Shown here one piece after another: positions 7,963 to 16,788 of a stretch of 64,000 nucleotides of DNA; position 1 is the first letter of the stretch, and each line of letters starts with the position of its first letter. Below the pieces are notes generated by a model. The model did not search any database and was not told the DNA's origin. It saw only the letters and a program-made list of their open reading frames with translations. The DNA is taken from contig NC_013946.1 in the NCBI RefSeq assembly GCF_000024425.1, positions 2,046,001-2,110,000 on the forward strand, written 5' to 3'. A program made the translations under genes and the position numbers. This DNA comes from Meiothermus ruber DSM 1279 (GTDB lineage Bacteria > Deinococcota > Deinococci > Deinococcales > Thermaceae).

Positions 7963-8949
7963 TTAGAGCAACCCGGCCTCGCGCAGCAGCTTGAGCGCGG
8001 TGTCGAGGGGTAGCTTTTCAAAGTCCACTTTGGGGCTCTTGGCCACCGCCTGGTTGATGGGCAGCAGGCTCGAGCTGAGCACAACCCCCTGGGTCACCGG
8101 ATACTCGATGATCTCGCTAGCGAAGAACTGCTGGCCCTTGGCCGAAAGCAGCCACAGCAAGAAACGGTTGGCCGCCGCCGGGTTTTTGCTGGTTTTGAGA
8201 ATGCCAGCCCCGGTCACCAGGGCCAGGCCGCCCACATCACCATCAGCAAAGTAGTAAGTGGCAATGCGCTGCCCCGCCCGGGCCACGCGCTGAATGTAGT
8301 AGTGGTTGGTCGAGCCCAGGTCGATCTCGCCAGCCCGGATGGCCTCCATCATGGCCGGGTTGGAGGCGTAGGCTTTGGGCTCGAGGGCCTTCATATCGGC
8401 AATCCACTGCCGGGTGCGGGCCTCGCCATACTGCGCCACCATGGCCGCAATCATGTCCTGGAAGCTGCTGTAGGTCGGTGTCCAGCCAATCCGCCCTTTG
8501 TACTGGGTCAACTTGGGCAGATCCATAATGCTTTTGGGCAGGTCTTCGGGCTTGACCCGGCTGGGGTCATAGGCCAGCACCCGCAAGCGGACGGTCAAGG
8601 GCACCCACTGGCGGCTGGCCGGTACAAAATAGGCCGGCGTGCGGGTGATGGTATCACCCAGGCGCACCAGCAGCCCCCGTTCGGAAGCCACACCCAGGGC
8701 CCCCGCGGTGTTGGCCCAGAAGACATCGGCCGGGCTGCGGCTGCCCTCTTCCTGTAGCGCGGCCAGAATCTCGGCATCGCGCCCATAGCGCACGTTGACC
8801 TTAATACCGGTCTCGGCTTCAAACTGTCTGACCAGCGGCTCCACCAACCCTTGTCCGCGGCCCGTGTAAACAGTAAGGCTCTGTTGCTGGGCCTGCGCCA
8901 AACCTAGTACGGCCAGAAGGGTGGTTACGAGAACAGCTTTTTTACGCAC
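7963..8949 (-). CDS. iron(III)-type ABC transporter substrate-binding protein (FbpA-like)
   Basis: A 328-residue periplasmic binding protein. It starts at GTG 8949 behind a GGAGGAG site, has signal peptide MRKKAVLVTTLLAVLGLAQA, then SLTVYTGRGQGLVEPLVRQF, which matches the opening strand of the FbpA/AfuA family. SPADVFWANTAGALG, STNHYYIQRVARAG and the TKNPAAANRFLLWLLS-like region also fit. Two adjacent tyrosines (NHYYIQ), where FbpA proteins bind iron, are present. No permease or ATPase gene is next to it, so it must use components encoded elsewhere. A promoter and a Fur-like box lie upstream. Confidence 0.87.
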   Translation of the reverse strand: MRKKAVLVTTLLAVLGLAQAQQQSLTVYTGRGQGLVEPLVRQFEAETGIKVNVRYGRDAEILAALQEEGSRSPADVFWANTAGALGVASERGLLVRLGDTITRTPAYFVPASRQWVPLTVRLRVLAYDPSRVKPEDLPKSIMDLPKLTQYKGRIGWTPTYSSFQDMIAAMVAQYGEARTRQWIADMKALEPKAYASNPAMMEAIRAGEIDLGSTNHYYIQRVARAGQRIATYYFADGDVGGLALVTGAGILKTSKNPAAANRFLLWLLSAKGQQFFASEIIEYPVTQGVVLSSSLLPINQAVAKSPKVDFEKLPLDTALKLLREAGLL

Positions 8950-8996
8950 AGTACTCCTCCTGCAGTCGTTGTCAAGCCGTTTTCGGCTCGAGGGTG

Positions 8997-9025
8997 AGTC
9001 TATGGGCGACCGGACAAAATGTCAA
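8997..9025 (-). promoter_or_regulatory. sigma-70-type promoter of the iron-type binding protein gene
   Basis: On the minus strand a perfect TTGACA (-35, 9020-9025) is separated by 17 bases from TAGACT (-10, 8997-9002, 4 of 6 matches). The GTG start at 8949 follows about 40 bases after the predicted transcription start. Confidence 0.65.
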
Positions 9026-9050
9026 GTATTCCAGTCGGATTTATATACTT

Positions 9051-9069
9051 ATAAATGGTATTCATTTTC
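9051..9069. promoter_or_regulatory. possible Fur-like iron box
   Basis: ATAAATGGTATTCATTTTC matches the 19-base enterobacterial Fur consensus at 13 positions. It lies 25 bases upstream of the -35 box of the iron-type binding protein gene and 52 bases before the divergent membrane protein gene. Its distance from the promoter would be unusual for simple repression. Confidence 0.4.
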
Positions 9070-9108
9070 AACAAGCTCGCTCTTCAGCGCATGCCCTCGA
9101 GCCCAAGG

Positions 9109-9114
9109 TAAACT
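9109..9114 (+). promoter_or_regulatory. -10 element for a leaderless start (TAAACT)
   Basis: TAAACT lies 6 bases before the ATG at 9121, placing the predicted transcription start at or next to the start codon. The GGAG inside that 6-base gap is too close to the ATG to act as a normal ribosome site. Confidence 0.5.
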
Positions 9115-9120
9115 GGAGCA

Positions 9121-9564
9121 ATGCGCAGGTTCTTCACACCCCCTGTAATTCGGGCCATCGGTCAAATTCTGGCAGTTTCCTACCCTTTGCTGGCGCTTTC
9201 CGCCGGGGCTCGCTCAATCTACCAGCTATTCTTCAAGCCCGGTGTGACCGACTACCTACCCCCCATCCTCTCAGCCATCGCAGCGACGGTCTATCTGATA
9301 GCCACCGTCGCTTTTGTTATACGCAAGCCCTGGGCCTGGTGGGTTTCGGTCGCTGCCCTGAGCTTTGAGATGGCGGGGGTTTTGCTGGTAGGGACGCTGA
9401 GCCTGCTCATGCCAGAGGTAATAGGCCGCACCGTCTGGCACGACTTTGGCATCGACTACGGCTTCCTACCCCTTATCCAGCCGTTGCTCGGGCTCATCTG
9501 GTTGTTCTGGCCCGAGAACCGCAGGCTTTTTTTCGGTTCAGCCAGTCAGTCACCCGCACGGTAG
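9121..9564 (+). CDS. hypothetical membrane protein, four predicted segments
   Basis: A 147-residue integral membrane protein. Hydrophobic segments are visible at about 12-32, 46-66, 70-95 (including KPWAWWVSVAALSFEMAGVLLVG) and 115-135. No enzymatic motif is apparent. It begins at an ATG with a -10-like hexamer directly upstream and ends 3 bases from the converging wzz gene. I do not recognise its family. Confidence 0.6.
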   Translation: MRRFFTPPVIRAIGQILAVSYPLLALSAGARSIYQLFFKPGVTDYLPPILSAIAATVYLIATVAFVIRKPWAWWVSVAALSFEMAGVLLVGTLSLLMPEVIGRTVWHDFGIDYGFLPLIQPLLGLIWLFWPENRRLFFGSASQSPAR

Positions 9565-9567
9565 GGG

Positions 9568-10503
9568 TTAGTGCGAACCACTGCTCGCTTCAGAACCGGC
9601 TGGCCGGATGGCCTCGGCGATAAAGGCCCACAACACGCCCAGCAGAAGACCCAATGCCCCAGCCACTACGGTAAAGAGCGCCGGTCTGGGAAAACTGGGC
9701 CGCAACGGCTCGGCTGGGGGAACCAGAACCTGTACCAACAAAGTCTGGCTCACCAGTTGGCTGGTTGATTGGGGCTGCATCAATAAGTCGTTCAGGGTGC
9801 TGATGCGAGCCTCAAGCTGGGCAATCTGTGAGCGCAGGCGCGACTCATCCAGGCTCAGGCTGGTGTAGGCGGGGTTGGTCGCCCGGGCGGTCTGGGGGTC
9901 GCTACCCCGGGCCTCGAGAGCAGCGGCGATGGTAGGGTTCGAGATCGCCCGGCCTGGCGCCTGGGCAAGCTCGGCCTGGATGCTCTTGAGCGCGTCGCGG
10001 GCGGCCTGGAGGTCGAGCCGGGTCTGGGCCAGGGCCGCCCGCAGATTGGCCTGGGCGCCCTCGAGCAGGTTGCGCTCGAGGTACTTGCGGGCCACATCAA
10101 GAATCCGCTCGGCACGCTCGTTGGCTTCAACAGCAGTACGGCCCTCAGCGGTCAGAAACAGCAGACCCCGTTTCTCGTCGAAGCGGGCCTTATAAAATCG
10201 GGTGGGGTCATCCACGTCAAGCTGATTGGCCAGCAACCTGGTCTGCTGCAAGTCCACAAACCCCTGGGCCAGACCAGCCAGAGAAGGCAGGTTGTTCAGT
10301 AAGCCCTGGTTGGACTGGTTGGCCAGGCTTAGGCTCACTACCACCTGGCTGGTGTAGGTTTTGGGCCAGAGGAGGCTAAAAATAAGCGTAGAAATCATCA
10401 GTCCTACGCTTAAAAAGAAAATAAAGCGACTCCATCGCTTAAGGATTAGGTATATATCTCGCAGAGAAACCTCGTCGCCTGATTGTGACGCATCTAAGTT
10501 CAT
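9568..10503 (-). CDS. wzz: Wzz-type polysaccharide chain-length regulator
   Basis: Inner-membrane co-polymerase that sets the length of the Wzy-made polymer. It shows the standard Wzz plan: cytoplasmic start with EVSLRDIYLILKRWSRFIFFL leading into the first membrane helix (about 25-48), a periplasmic coiled-coil section (about 120-240), a Pro-rich PAEPLRPSFPRPA segment and the second helix (about 268-292). No kinase domain is attached. ATG 10503 overlaps the upstream stop (TGATG). It is the last gene of the polysaccharide operon. A truncated second wzz lies at 20245-20755. Confidence 0.85.
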   Translation of the reverse strand: MNLDASQSGDEVSLRDIYLILKRWSRFIFFLSVGLMISTLIFSLLWPKTYTSQVVVSLSLANQSNQGLLNNLPSLAGLAQGFVDLQQTRLLANQLDVDDPTRFYKARFDEKRGLLFLTAEGRTAVEANERAERILDVARKYLERNLLEGAQANLRAALAQTRLDLQAARDALKSIQAELAQAPGRAISNPTIAAALEARGSDPQTARATNPAYTSLSLDESRLRSQIAQLEARISTLNDLLMQPQSTSQLVSQTLLVQVLVPPAEPLRPSFPRPALFTVVAGALGLLLGVLWAFIAEAIRPAGSEASSGSH

Positions 10504-12110
10504 CAAGGTATTTTATGCCTATCCTGGAGGAAACTGTCAAATCGGGAAATATAAAAACCCAAAGCCAGCAAAAGTGTGTAGTAAACACCTGCAAAGAAAA
10601 AACTAAAATCAAACAGACCCAGCACCAACGCCACAGCAACCAAGGCCAAGACCCGCCCAGCCCGAAGCCTTATCAACCACCCCAACACTCCACCCAACCA
10701 GACCAAAAACCCTAGCAAGGCCAGCCCACCCCCCTCAGCCAACAGGTGAAGCCACAAATTATGGGCATGCCCCGTAATGGCCTCGAGGGCACCGTGAGGT
10801 CGGTGAATCTGATAATAAACGGGAAAATTGCCGAAACCCACCCCAGTCCAGGGGTACTCGAGAAAAGCCCGGATTGCTACCTGCCATATAACCAACCGAG
10901 ACTGTGCGCTCGAGTCGAGTGTCGTGGCCTGGCTCAACCGCCCCAACCACTCAGGCTGCCAGGCTAGCAAGAAGGCCCCCCCCACAAGCACCCCTAACAT
11001 GCTCCAGCGCCAGCGGCCCAGCCCCCACCACCAGATCCCCAGTAGCAGCAACCAGCCCCAAAAAGCCGCCCGGCTACCCGTCACCCAGATCAGCAAACCC
11101 GAGACCGCCAGAGCCGCTCCGCCCCAGCGGCTTCCCCCCAGCAACCAGACCAAACCAGCCAGCATAACAGCGGTATGACCTAGCAGGTTGGGTTGTGGGG
11201 TGAGACCTGGTGGCCGAAAACCTTCGTAAGGGGGTGAACCAAGCTGCCATAGGGCATATCCGAGGTGTATGCCCATGCCTAATAAAAGCGCACCAGCCAT
11301 CCAGGATGGTACGAGCTGCTTTAATACACCCCCCCCTTGCAGCACTAAAAACCCCAACAACATCATCCCCAGCCACCACTCCAACCGCCAGCTCAAACTC
11401 CGTTCACCCGTTTGTCCCCAGGAAAAAGCACTGGGGCTCGAGCCCACTTCAAGCTTGGCCCAACCCACCTCTAGGTAGCGCCAATCACCGCCAGCATTGA
11501 AAAAATCAATAGCACGTAACGAATGATCCCCCTCCTGGGCGGTGTAACTGGCCCACAACCGCCACACCCCTGGTGCCACCGGTTCCATCTGGGTAGGCAC
11601 TGGATGATGGCCGGTGTTGGTAAAAAAAGTTATTTGAAAGCGTGCTTCCTTACCATCGTGCCGCAGGTAGAAGCTTTGGGTATAGGTTTGGCCTGGTGTT
11701 ATTGGGTACCAGTTATCCGTCAAAAATTCGCTTTGCTCGAGCCCCGAGGCAGGGTTCCAGCGGGGCAAGCGCCAAAAACCCTCTCCCACCTGCTGGGCCC
11801 ACCCACCTGCGCCATCTTGGTGGTTCCAGCCAAACAGGTTTTCTAGTGCTTGTACCACTAGCAAGTTCGCTGCAACAGGGCCCGTAGCCGATTCGATATA
11901 AGCCGGTTGCTGCGGAAGTTTGTACAGGCTCTGCGGGGCCCAAACCTGCCCCACCCCACCCAGTAGCATGAGCGCCAGAAACAACCACCCGCCCCCCACG
12001 CCCTGCCGCTGTAGCACCAACCCGGCGCCCACCAGCCCAAACAAAACCGCTGCCACAGCAGGCCACAAGGGCATAAAAAGCAGCGGTAAATACAAAAACC
12101 ACCTCTTCAA
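10503..12110 (-). CDS. O-antigen ligase/polymerase family membrane protein with a beta-rich inserted domain
   Basis: A 535-residue multi-pass protein of the Wzy/WaaL superfamily, which joins polymer to an acceptor or polymerises repeat units on the periplasmic side. The family core is in the C-terminal half: TGSRAAFWGW, then PWTGVGFGNFPVYYQ and ITGHAHNLWLHLLAEGG. Unusually, residues about 75-235 form a soluble, aromatic-rich section (NWYPITPGQTYTQSFYLR, FQITFFTNTGHHPVP, YLEVGWAKLEVG) resembling a carbohydrate-binding beta-sandwich between membrane segments. A separate Wzy lies upstream, so a ligase role is plausible but unproven. It overlaps both neighbours by 1-4 bases. Confidence 0.8.
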   Translation of the reverse strand: MKRWFLYLPLLFMPLWPAVAAVLFGLVGAGLVLQRQGVGGGWLFLALMLLGGVGQVWAPQSLYKLPQQPAYIESATGPVAANLLVVQALENLFGWNHQDGAGGWAQQVGEGFWRLPRWNPASGLEQSEFLTDNWYPITPGQTYTQSFYLRHDGKEARFQITFFTNTGHHPVPTQMEPVAPGVWRLWASYTAQEGDHSLRAIDFFNAGGDWRYLEVGWAKLEVGSSPSAFSWGQTGERSLSWRLEWWLGMMLLGFLVLQGGGVLKQLVPSWMAGALLLGMGIHLGYALWQLGSPPYEGFRPPGLTPQPNLLGHTAVMLAGLVWLLGGSRWGGAALAVSGLLIWVTGSRAAFWGWLLLLGIWWWGLGRWRWSMLGVLVGGAFLLAWQPEWLGRLSQATTLDSSAQSRLVIWQVAIRAFLEYPWTGVGFGNFPVYYQIHRPHGALEAITGHAHNLWLHLLAEGGGLALLGFLVWLGGVLGWLIRLRAGRVLALVAVALVLGLFDFSFFFAGVYYTLLLALGFYISRFDSFLQDRHKIP

Positions 12111-13543
12111 TAGGCCCCCTTACCAAACAGCACTACCCAGACCGTGCGGGCCAGGATATAAAGATCAAGCCAGGGTGACCAGTTGCGCACGTAGTAGATA
12201 TCCATTGCTACCCGTTCAGCATACGTCGTATCATTGCGTCCAGAAACTTGCCATAAGCCAGTCAGGCCGGGGCGAACCCTGGTATACAAGCTAAAGTGGG
12301 AACCATACCGCTTAATCTCATCATCTACAATGGGTCTCGGCCCCACCAAGCTCATCTCACCTTTCAAAACATTCCATAATTGGGGCAACTCATCCAGGCT
12401 GGTTTTGCGTAAAAATCTTCCCACACGGGTAACCCTGGGGTCGTTCTTCAATTTTTGATCGTGCTCCCACTCCGCTTTCAGTTCGGGGTATCGTTGCAAG
12501 TATTCTGCCAGTAATCGATCCGCGTCCCGCACCATGGAGCGAAATTTCCAAGCCCTAAAGCGATTTGCAGACAACCCCACCCGCCACTGGCTATAAAGCA
12601 CTGAGCCAGGTGAGTCCAGACGAATCAGCAAGCCAATGACGGCAAGCACCAAAGCCACAGGCAAAGCAAAAGTTATCACCAAGGCAATATCTATAGCCCG
12701 TTTGACCAGGCGGGGCCCCGGCAAAAGAAGCCTCTGGCGAAGCTCGAGCCCCAACACACCACCCAAATCCCGCGCTGTCAACCACAGGCTGGAGAAACCG
12801 AAGAGATCCGGAATCAAAATCAAATGGGGGAAAGTACCCCCATGGGTTTCCAGGAGCTCCAGTAGGCGGTCTCGAGGAACCCCCGGCATGGCTATAATCG
12901 CGTGCCGAACACCCGTTAGGGCAAATTCCCGAGCCCGCTCGAGGCCCCCCAGCACCGGCACCCCACCTATTGCCCTCCCTTGCTTGGCTGGGTCGTCGTC
13001 AAGCAAGGCAATGGGCTTGAGCCCCAAACCCGGCTGTTTCTGCAACGCCCGCACCACCTCTTCCCCAGTTTTACCTGCCCCCAGCACCAGCACCGCCGCC
13101 CCCCACCAAGGCCTGCGGGCAAAAAGCTCACGCACCAGCGCCCGGCCCAGCGGCACCAGCACAAGCGCCAGCCCCCAAGCAAACACAAAGGCCCCCCGAG
13201 AGTAATCAGCCCCTGCTTTGTACATAAACGTGGCAGCTCCCAGGATTACAAAAACCAGGCTCGTGGAATAAGAAAGACGGCGTAACTCCTCAGGAGGGGC
13301 AATACCCACACCATACAAGCCTGCCAGGGCATACGCCAGCGGAAAGAGCAGCAAAGCGGGCCAGAGATCAACATACAAATCCCAAAGCAAGCTCCGATCC
13401 CAGAGGTAGCGCAGCCAAATGGCCAGCCCCATCGTGAGGACAGTAGTACAAACATCGCTAGTCAAAAGTAGCGCCGACGTAAGAGCGCTAGATGGCTGCT
13501 GGGATGTAATCGGTGAGGTGCTAATTTGCGTGCGCATAAGCAT
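12107..13543 (-). CDS. wbaP: undecaprenyl-phosphate sugar-1-phosphate transferase (WbaP-like)
   Basis: Initiating enzyme that moves a sugar-1-phosphate from a UDP-sugar to undecaprenyl phosphate at the inner face of the membrane. At 478 residues it has the full WbaP plan: about four N-terminal helices, a middle Rossmann-like section ([17 protein letters not shown]), a fifth hydrophobic segment ([16 protein letters not shown]) and the catalytic domain. That domain shows [39 protein letters not shown] and [18 protein letters not shown]. The last motif resembles galactose-specific members, but the sugar cannot be assigned from sequence alone. ATG overlaps the previous stop (TAATG). Confidence 0.9.
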   Translation of the reverse strand: MLMRTQISTSPITSQQPSSALTSALLLTSDVCTTVLTMGLAIWLRYLWDRSLLWDLYVDLWPALLLFPLAYALAGLYGVGIAPPEELRRLSYSTSLVFVILGAATFMYKAGADYSRGAFVFAWGLALVLVPLGRALVRELFARRPWWGAAVLVLGAGKTGEEVVRALQKQPGLGLKPIALLDDDPAKQGRAIGGVPVLGGLERAREFALTGVRHAIIAMPGVPRDRLLELLETHGGTFPHLILIPDLFGFSSLWLTARDLGGVLGLELRQRLLLPGPRLVKRAIDIALVITFALPVALVLAVIGLLIRLDSPGSVLYSQWRVGLSANRFRAWKFRSMVRDADRLLAEYLQRYPELKAEWEHDQKLKNDPRVTRVGRFLRKTSLDELPQLWNVLKGEMSLVGPRPIVDDEIKRYGSHFSLYTRVRPGLTGLWQVSGRNDTTYAERVAMDIYYVRNWSPWLDLYILARTVWVVLFGKGAY

Positions 13544-14673
13544 TATGCGACAAGTTGTTTGTACAAAGCAATAGTGGAATCTACCATGTTATCTACGCTA
13601 AACGCTTGTACACGCTCGAGGCTCTTTTGTCCAAATCGCCGGCGCATCTCCGCATCCTCCAGTAGCTTGCAGATCGATTCTGACAGAGCTTGCACATTAC
13701 CCACGGGTACAATAAATCCATTTTCTCCATTGGCAATAGCTTCCTCGCTACCTCCCACACGGGTAGATACAACCGGAAGGCCCTCAGCCATAGCTTCCAG
13801 GAGCACATAGGGAAACCCTTCGTAGTTACTCGGCAGCACAAATACATCAAAAGCCCGCATGGCAAGCCGACCATCCATAAAGCCGGGCCAAATCACCCGG
13901 TCAATAAGACCGAGTTCATCCGCACGAGCTAGCAGGCTTTGCTTTAATACACCATCTCCAACCATCACCAGACGGGCTAGAGGAAAACAAGAAGCGACCT
14001 TTGCAAAAGCTTCCAGTAGTAAATGAGGCGATTTCTGCTGAGAAAAGCGGCCTACGAACCCCACTACCAACTCGTCTTGTTTAAGACTCAAACTCGCGCG
14101 AATACCCCCTTTTGTCCCTTCAACATCATGCTCCAACTTTATCCCATTAGGAATCAGATGGGTTTTGCGAGATCTATAGCCCAGCCGATGCGCTTCTGCC
14201 AACTCATCCTTGGATACTGCAATGAGTGCATCAGTCCGGTAAGCCAGTATTCTTTCCATTAACCCATAAACAAGCCGCTCTAAACCACCCAAGCTTGGAG
14301 CAAGCGTTACAAACGCATGTGGCGTATAGACTACGCTAACTTTATTCCATAGCCCCAATAAACGAGCTATACCACCCGCCTTCGAGCTGTGTCCATGAAC
14401 AATATCAAAACCTTTCTGCTGTGTGATATAAGAGTTCAGCAGACTGAGCGCCTTAATATCGCCGGGATGGGGTGCGCGCCGCATGGAAAGTTCATAGCAT
14501 TGTATGCCCGCCTTTTCTAGTACTGGTAGCGCCTTGCGAAAAATATCGTCCATCCTTAAGGAAGAATAAGCCAAATGCACCTCTAGCCCACGGCCAACCA
14601 ATCCAAGGCAGAGATCGGCCACATGGCGTGCTGTACCCCCACCTGTGGCCTCGAGGATATGGAGCACTCGCAT
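13543..14673 (-). CDS. glycosyltransferase family 4
   Basis: A 376-residue cytoplasmic GT-B fold transferase that adds one sugar of the repeat unit. Landmarks are GGTARHVADLCLGL at the N-terminus, HGHSSKAGGIARLLG, VGFVGRFSQQKSPHLLLEAF at the start of the C-terminal domain, and the nucleotide-sugar motif NYEGFPYVLLEAMAEGLPVV. The start at 14673 is preferred because it overlaps the upstream stop (TAATG). Donor and acceptor are unknown. Base composition is lower in GC than flanking housekeeping genes. Confidence 0.87.
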   Translation of the reverse strand: MRVLHILEATGGGTARHVADLCLGLVGRGLEVHLAYSSLRMDDIFRKALPVLEKAGIQCYELSMRRAPHPGDIKALSLLNSYITQQKGFDIVHGHSSKAGGIARLLGLWNKVSVVYTPHAFVTLAPSLGGLERLVYGLMERILAYRTDALIAVSKDELAEAHRLGYRSRKTHLIPNGIKLEHDVEGTKGGIRASLSLKQDELVVGFVGRFSQQKSPHLLLEAFAKVASCFPLARLVMVGDGVLKQSLLARADELGLIDRVIWPGFMDGRLAMRAFDVFVLPSNYEGFPYVLLEAMAEGLPVVSTRVGGSEEAIANGENGFIVPVGNVQALSESICKLLEDAEMRRRFGQKSLERVQAFSVDNMVDSTIALYKQLVA

Positions 14674-15473
14674 TAGAGCCATCCCCTCTTGTTCTCAAGC
14701 TTCGTTTTGAGATTCAGCACCCACGCAACAGGTATATAAAGCAGCAAGGTGTTCTTCAGAACGCCCAGCCAGCTCTCTTTTTTCCAGGGGTCAAAGTAGC
14801 GAAGCATAACCCTGAGTCTACTCAAAACCTGCCTACGTCGCTTGGATAGGGAGATTCCTGTGGGGTTTACCTCACACTGCACAACGTACTCATCAAGGTT
14901 CGCTACTTTGTATCTCCGAGCCATGCGGAAAAAGAGTTCGAAGTCCTCTGCTGCTTTGTACTGATCGCTGTAGAGACCGATTTCTCTGAGAACCGCAGTA
15001 CGCCACATCACTGCAGGATGGATAAAGCAGTTGCGTGCATGCATAATACGGCGTATATCCTTATATTCTGTAGGAAAACGCTCTCTAAAAACCTCCCGCC
15101 CCGATATATCCACAAACCGCACTTGTCCCCCAATCAAGACGTAGTCTGGGTGGGATTCTAAAAAGCGGAGCTGTTTGGTAAATCTCCCAGGCAAGACTAT
15201 GTCCCCCGCATCCAGCCGGGCCACATATTCATATTTGCCTTCCAAAATCCACTTCAAACCGTAGTTCAGGGCATGCTCAATACCCTGGTTTTGCTGCAAA
15301 CGTAGCAGGAAAATCCGATGGGGCTCTGGCACTTTCGGCTGACTTATAGGAGGTTCACTCCCATCATCCACCACCACCACATCCAAGGGCACCTCGGTAG
15401 GAAGGGTGGAAAGGGAACGCTCGAGGCCAGTTTGGTTGTTATAGACAGGTATTAGTAAGGCTACCTTACACAT
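14673..15473 (-). CDS. glycosyltransferase family 2
   Basis: A 266-residue GT-A transferase. It opens MCKVALLIPVYNNQTGLERSL, has VVVVDDGSEPP, NQGIEHALNYG, and the divalent-cation motif RLDAGD in VARLDAGDIVLPGRF. A later YSDQYKAAEDFELFFRMAR provides the usual ED acceptor-side motif. ATG 15473 overlaps the wzy stop region, consistent with one operon. Sugar specificity is not evident. Confidence 0.87.
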   Translation of the reverse strand: MCKVALLIPVYNNQTGLERSLSTLPTEVPLDVVVVDDGSEPPISQPKVPEPHRIFLLRLQQNQGIEHALNYGLKWILEGKYEYVARLDAGDIVLPGRFTKQLRFLESHPDYVLIGGQVRFVDISGREVFRERFPTEYKDIRRIMHARNCFIHPAVMWRTAVLREIGLYSDQYKAAEDFELFFRMARRYKVANLDEYVVQCEVNPTGISLSKRRRQVLSRLRVMLRYFDPWKKESWLGVLKNTLLLYIPVAWVLNLKTKLENKRGWL

Positions 15474-16554
15474 CACCCATTCTCCCAACCTTTTTATTTC
15501 TAGAAGAAATAAAAATCCCCATCACAAACCAAAACAAGGGTTCCGCACCTCTAAATTGCACAAGACTAGCCACAAAATATAGTACTATGTAGGTTCCTAT
15601 CTCGTCTTTTTTTGTAAGTATGTGGCTTCGCCTTAGTACAAAAGAAACAAAACAAAGCCAGATAAGCAATCCTAGAGGGCCAAAATCTAAAAGCACTTGA
15701 AGAAAATAATTATGTACATTATCCTCCAAAAAATCTTTGTTAGTTATCCATTCAATTGCTGTTATGGCATTTCCGGCTCCAAAGCCGGTTATCGGCATTT
15801 GTTGAATTGCCGTTATAGCCCCAGACCACATTTCTAATCGAGTGACAGAGCCAGTTTCCTGACCAATTTGCATAAACCTCTCAAAGCTATGCGGATTAAC
15901 TAAGTACACAAATATACCTGATAGCAAGATCATGCAGAAGAAGGCAACAAATGTACGCCAGCGTCGCTCAGAGATGAGTTCCAGCAACGCAAGGACAATT
16001 CCTAGCAATATTGCAGCACGACTAGCATAAAGAACGGATATAGCTAAGCTTAGGAACCAAAAAGACCAAAAAAACTTGCTTCTTCTAAAGAAAGCAGCAT
16101 TCATGACTAGCCAGGTAGCTTCTAGATTAGGTCCGCCACCATACAACCAAAAAAGTTCTGGATGAGCATAGGGGTCTTGCAGATACTCATAAATATCCTG
16201 CCACGAAAAAAGTATCTTGATCAAGGTCGCAAGCAATAGCAATCCAGAAGCCATACGTAAGGCTAATACAATTGATTCGTACTTAAAAATGCGCCCAATT
16301 TGCCCTCCCAAAATACAAACCAGAAAAGCAAAAAAGTAGTTTAAGATTAACAAGCTGTGCGTAAATGGCTTTGTAGTTACTAAAGATATAATGGAAGATG
16401 AAAACAAGTAAAAAAAGAAGGCAAAAAGCGGTAGCCATTTGGAAATATTTATTCGCATCACTACTGGAGATACAATCAATAAAATCATTGCAAAAATGTG
16501 AAATGGTTTTATAGAAATGGAATAAAAGTTGATAGAAAAAGCCTGCACACTCAA
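15466..16554 (-). CDS. wzy: O-antigen polymerase Wzy (N-terminus probably frameshifted)
   Basis: A multi-pass membrane protein of about ten helices that polymerises lipid-linked repeat units in the periplasm. The Wzy/ligase-type motif GFGAGNAITAIEW followed by DNVHNYFLQVLLDFGPLG lies near the C-terminus, and SRAAILLG sits in the middle. The open frame starts at a TTG with no ribosome site. In another frame an ATG at 16610 encodes MSLNKHTFHVIFIAFIFFF and runs into a stop just after a run of seven A/T (16558-16564). One extra base there would join it to this frame and give a natural first helix. The gene is strongly AT-rich. Confidence 0.8.
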   Translation of the reverse strand: MSVQAFSINFYSISIKPFHIFAMILLIVSPVVMRINISKWLPLFAFFFYLFSSSIISLVTTKPFTHSLLILNYFFAFLVCILGGQIGRIFKYESIVLALRMASGLLLLATLIKILFSWQDIYEYLQDPYAHPELFWLYGGGPNLEATWLVMNAAFFRRSKFFWSFWFLSLAISVLYASRAAILLGIVLALLELISERRWRTFVAFFCMILLSGIFVYLVNPHSFERFMQIGQETGSVTRLEMWSGAITAIQQMPITGFGAGNAITAIEWITNKDFLEDNVHNYFLQVLLDFGPLGLLIWLCFVSFVLRRSHILTKKDEIGTYIVLYFVASLVQFRGAEPLFWFVMGIFISSRNKKVGRMGDV

Positions 16555-16610
16555 AAGAAAAAAATAAAAGCAATAAAGATAACGTGGAATGTGTGTTTGT
16601 TAAGGCTCAT

Positions 16611-16788
16611 TCTTAAGAACATTTTTGTCCTATCTCCATCGATCACTTCGATTACTTTTACTTTCCAGACTCTAACCTAAGGATGCCTCATTTTTTGGTC
16701 AAAGAATCATTCCCAAGCGATCCTAACCCGAAGGGTACCTCCTTATAGATTCTGAGTACCGTTTTCTTTGGAAAATAACCTTTAGATT
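16611..16788. other. AT-rich gap between wzy and a glycosyltransferase gene
   Basis: This stretch contains no convincing ORF, RNA gene or strong hairpin. It is the only sizeable gap inside the polysaccharide operon. It may hold a secondary promoter for wzy and the downstream genes, but no clear -35/-10 pair could be chosen. Confidence 0.4.

Noticed and set aside
16283-16573. 96-codon minus-strand frame overlapping the wzy start
   Set aside because: It is out of frame with wzy and only a by-product of AT-rich membrane-protein codons.
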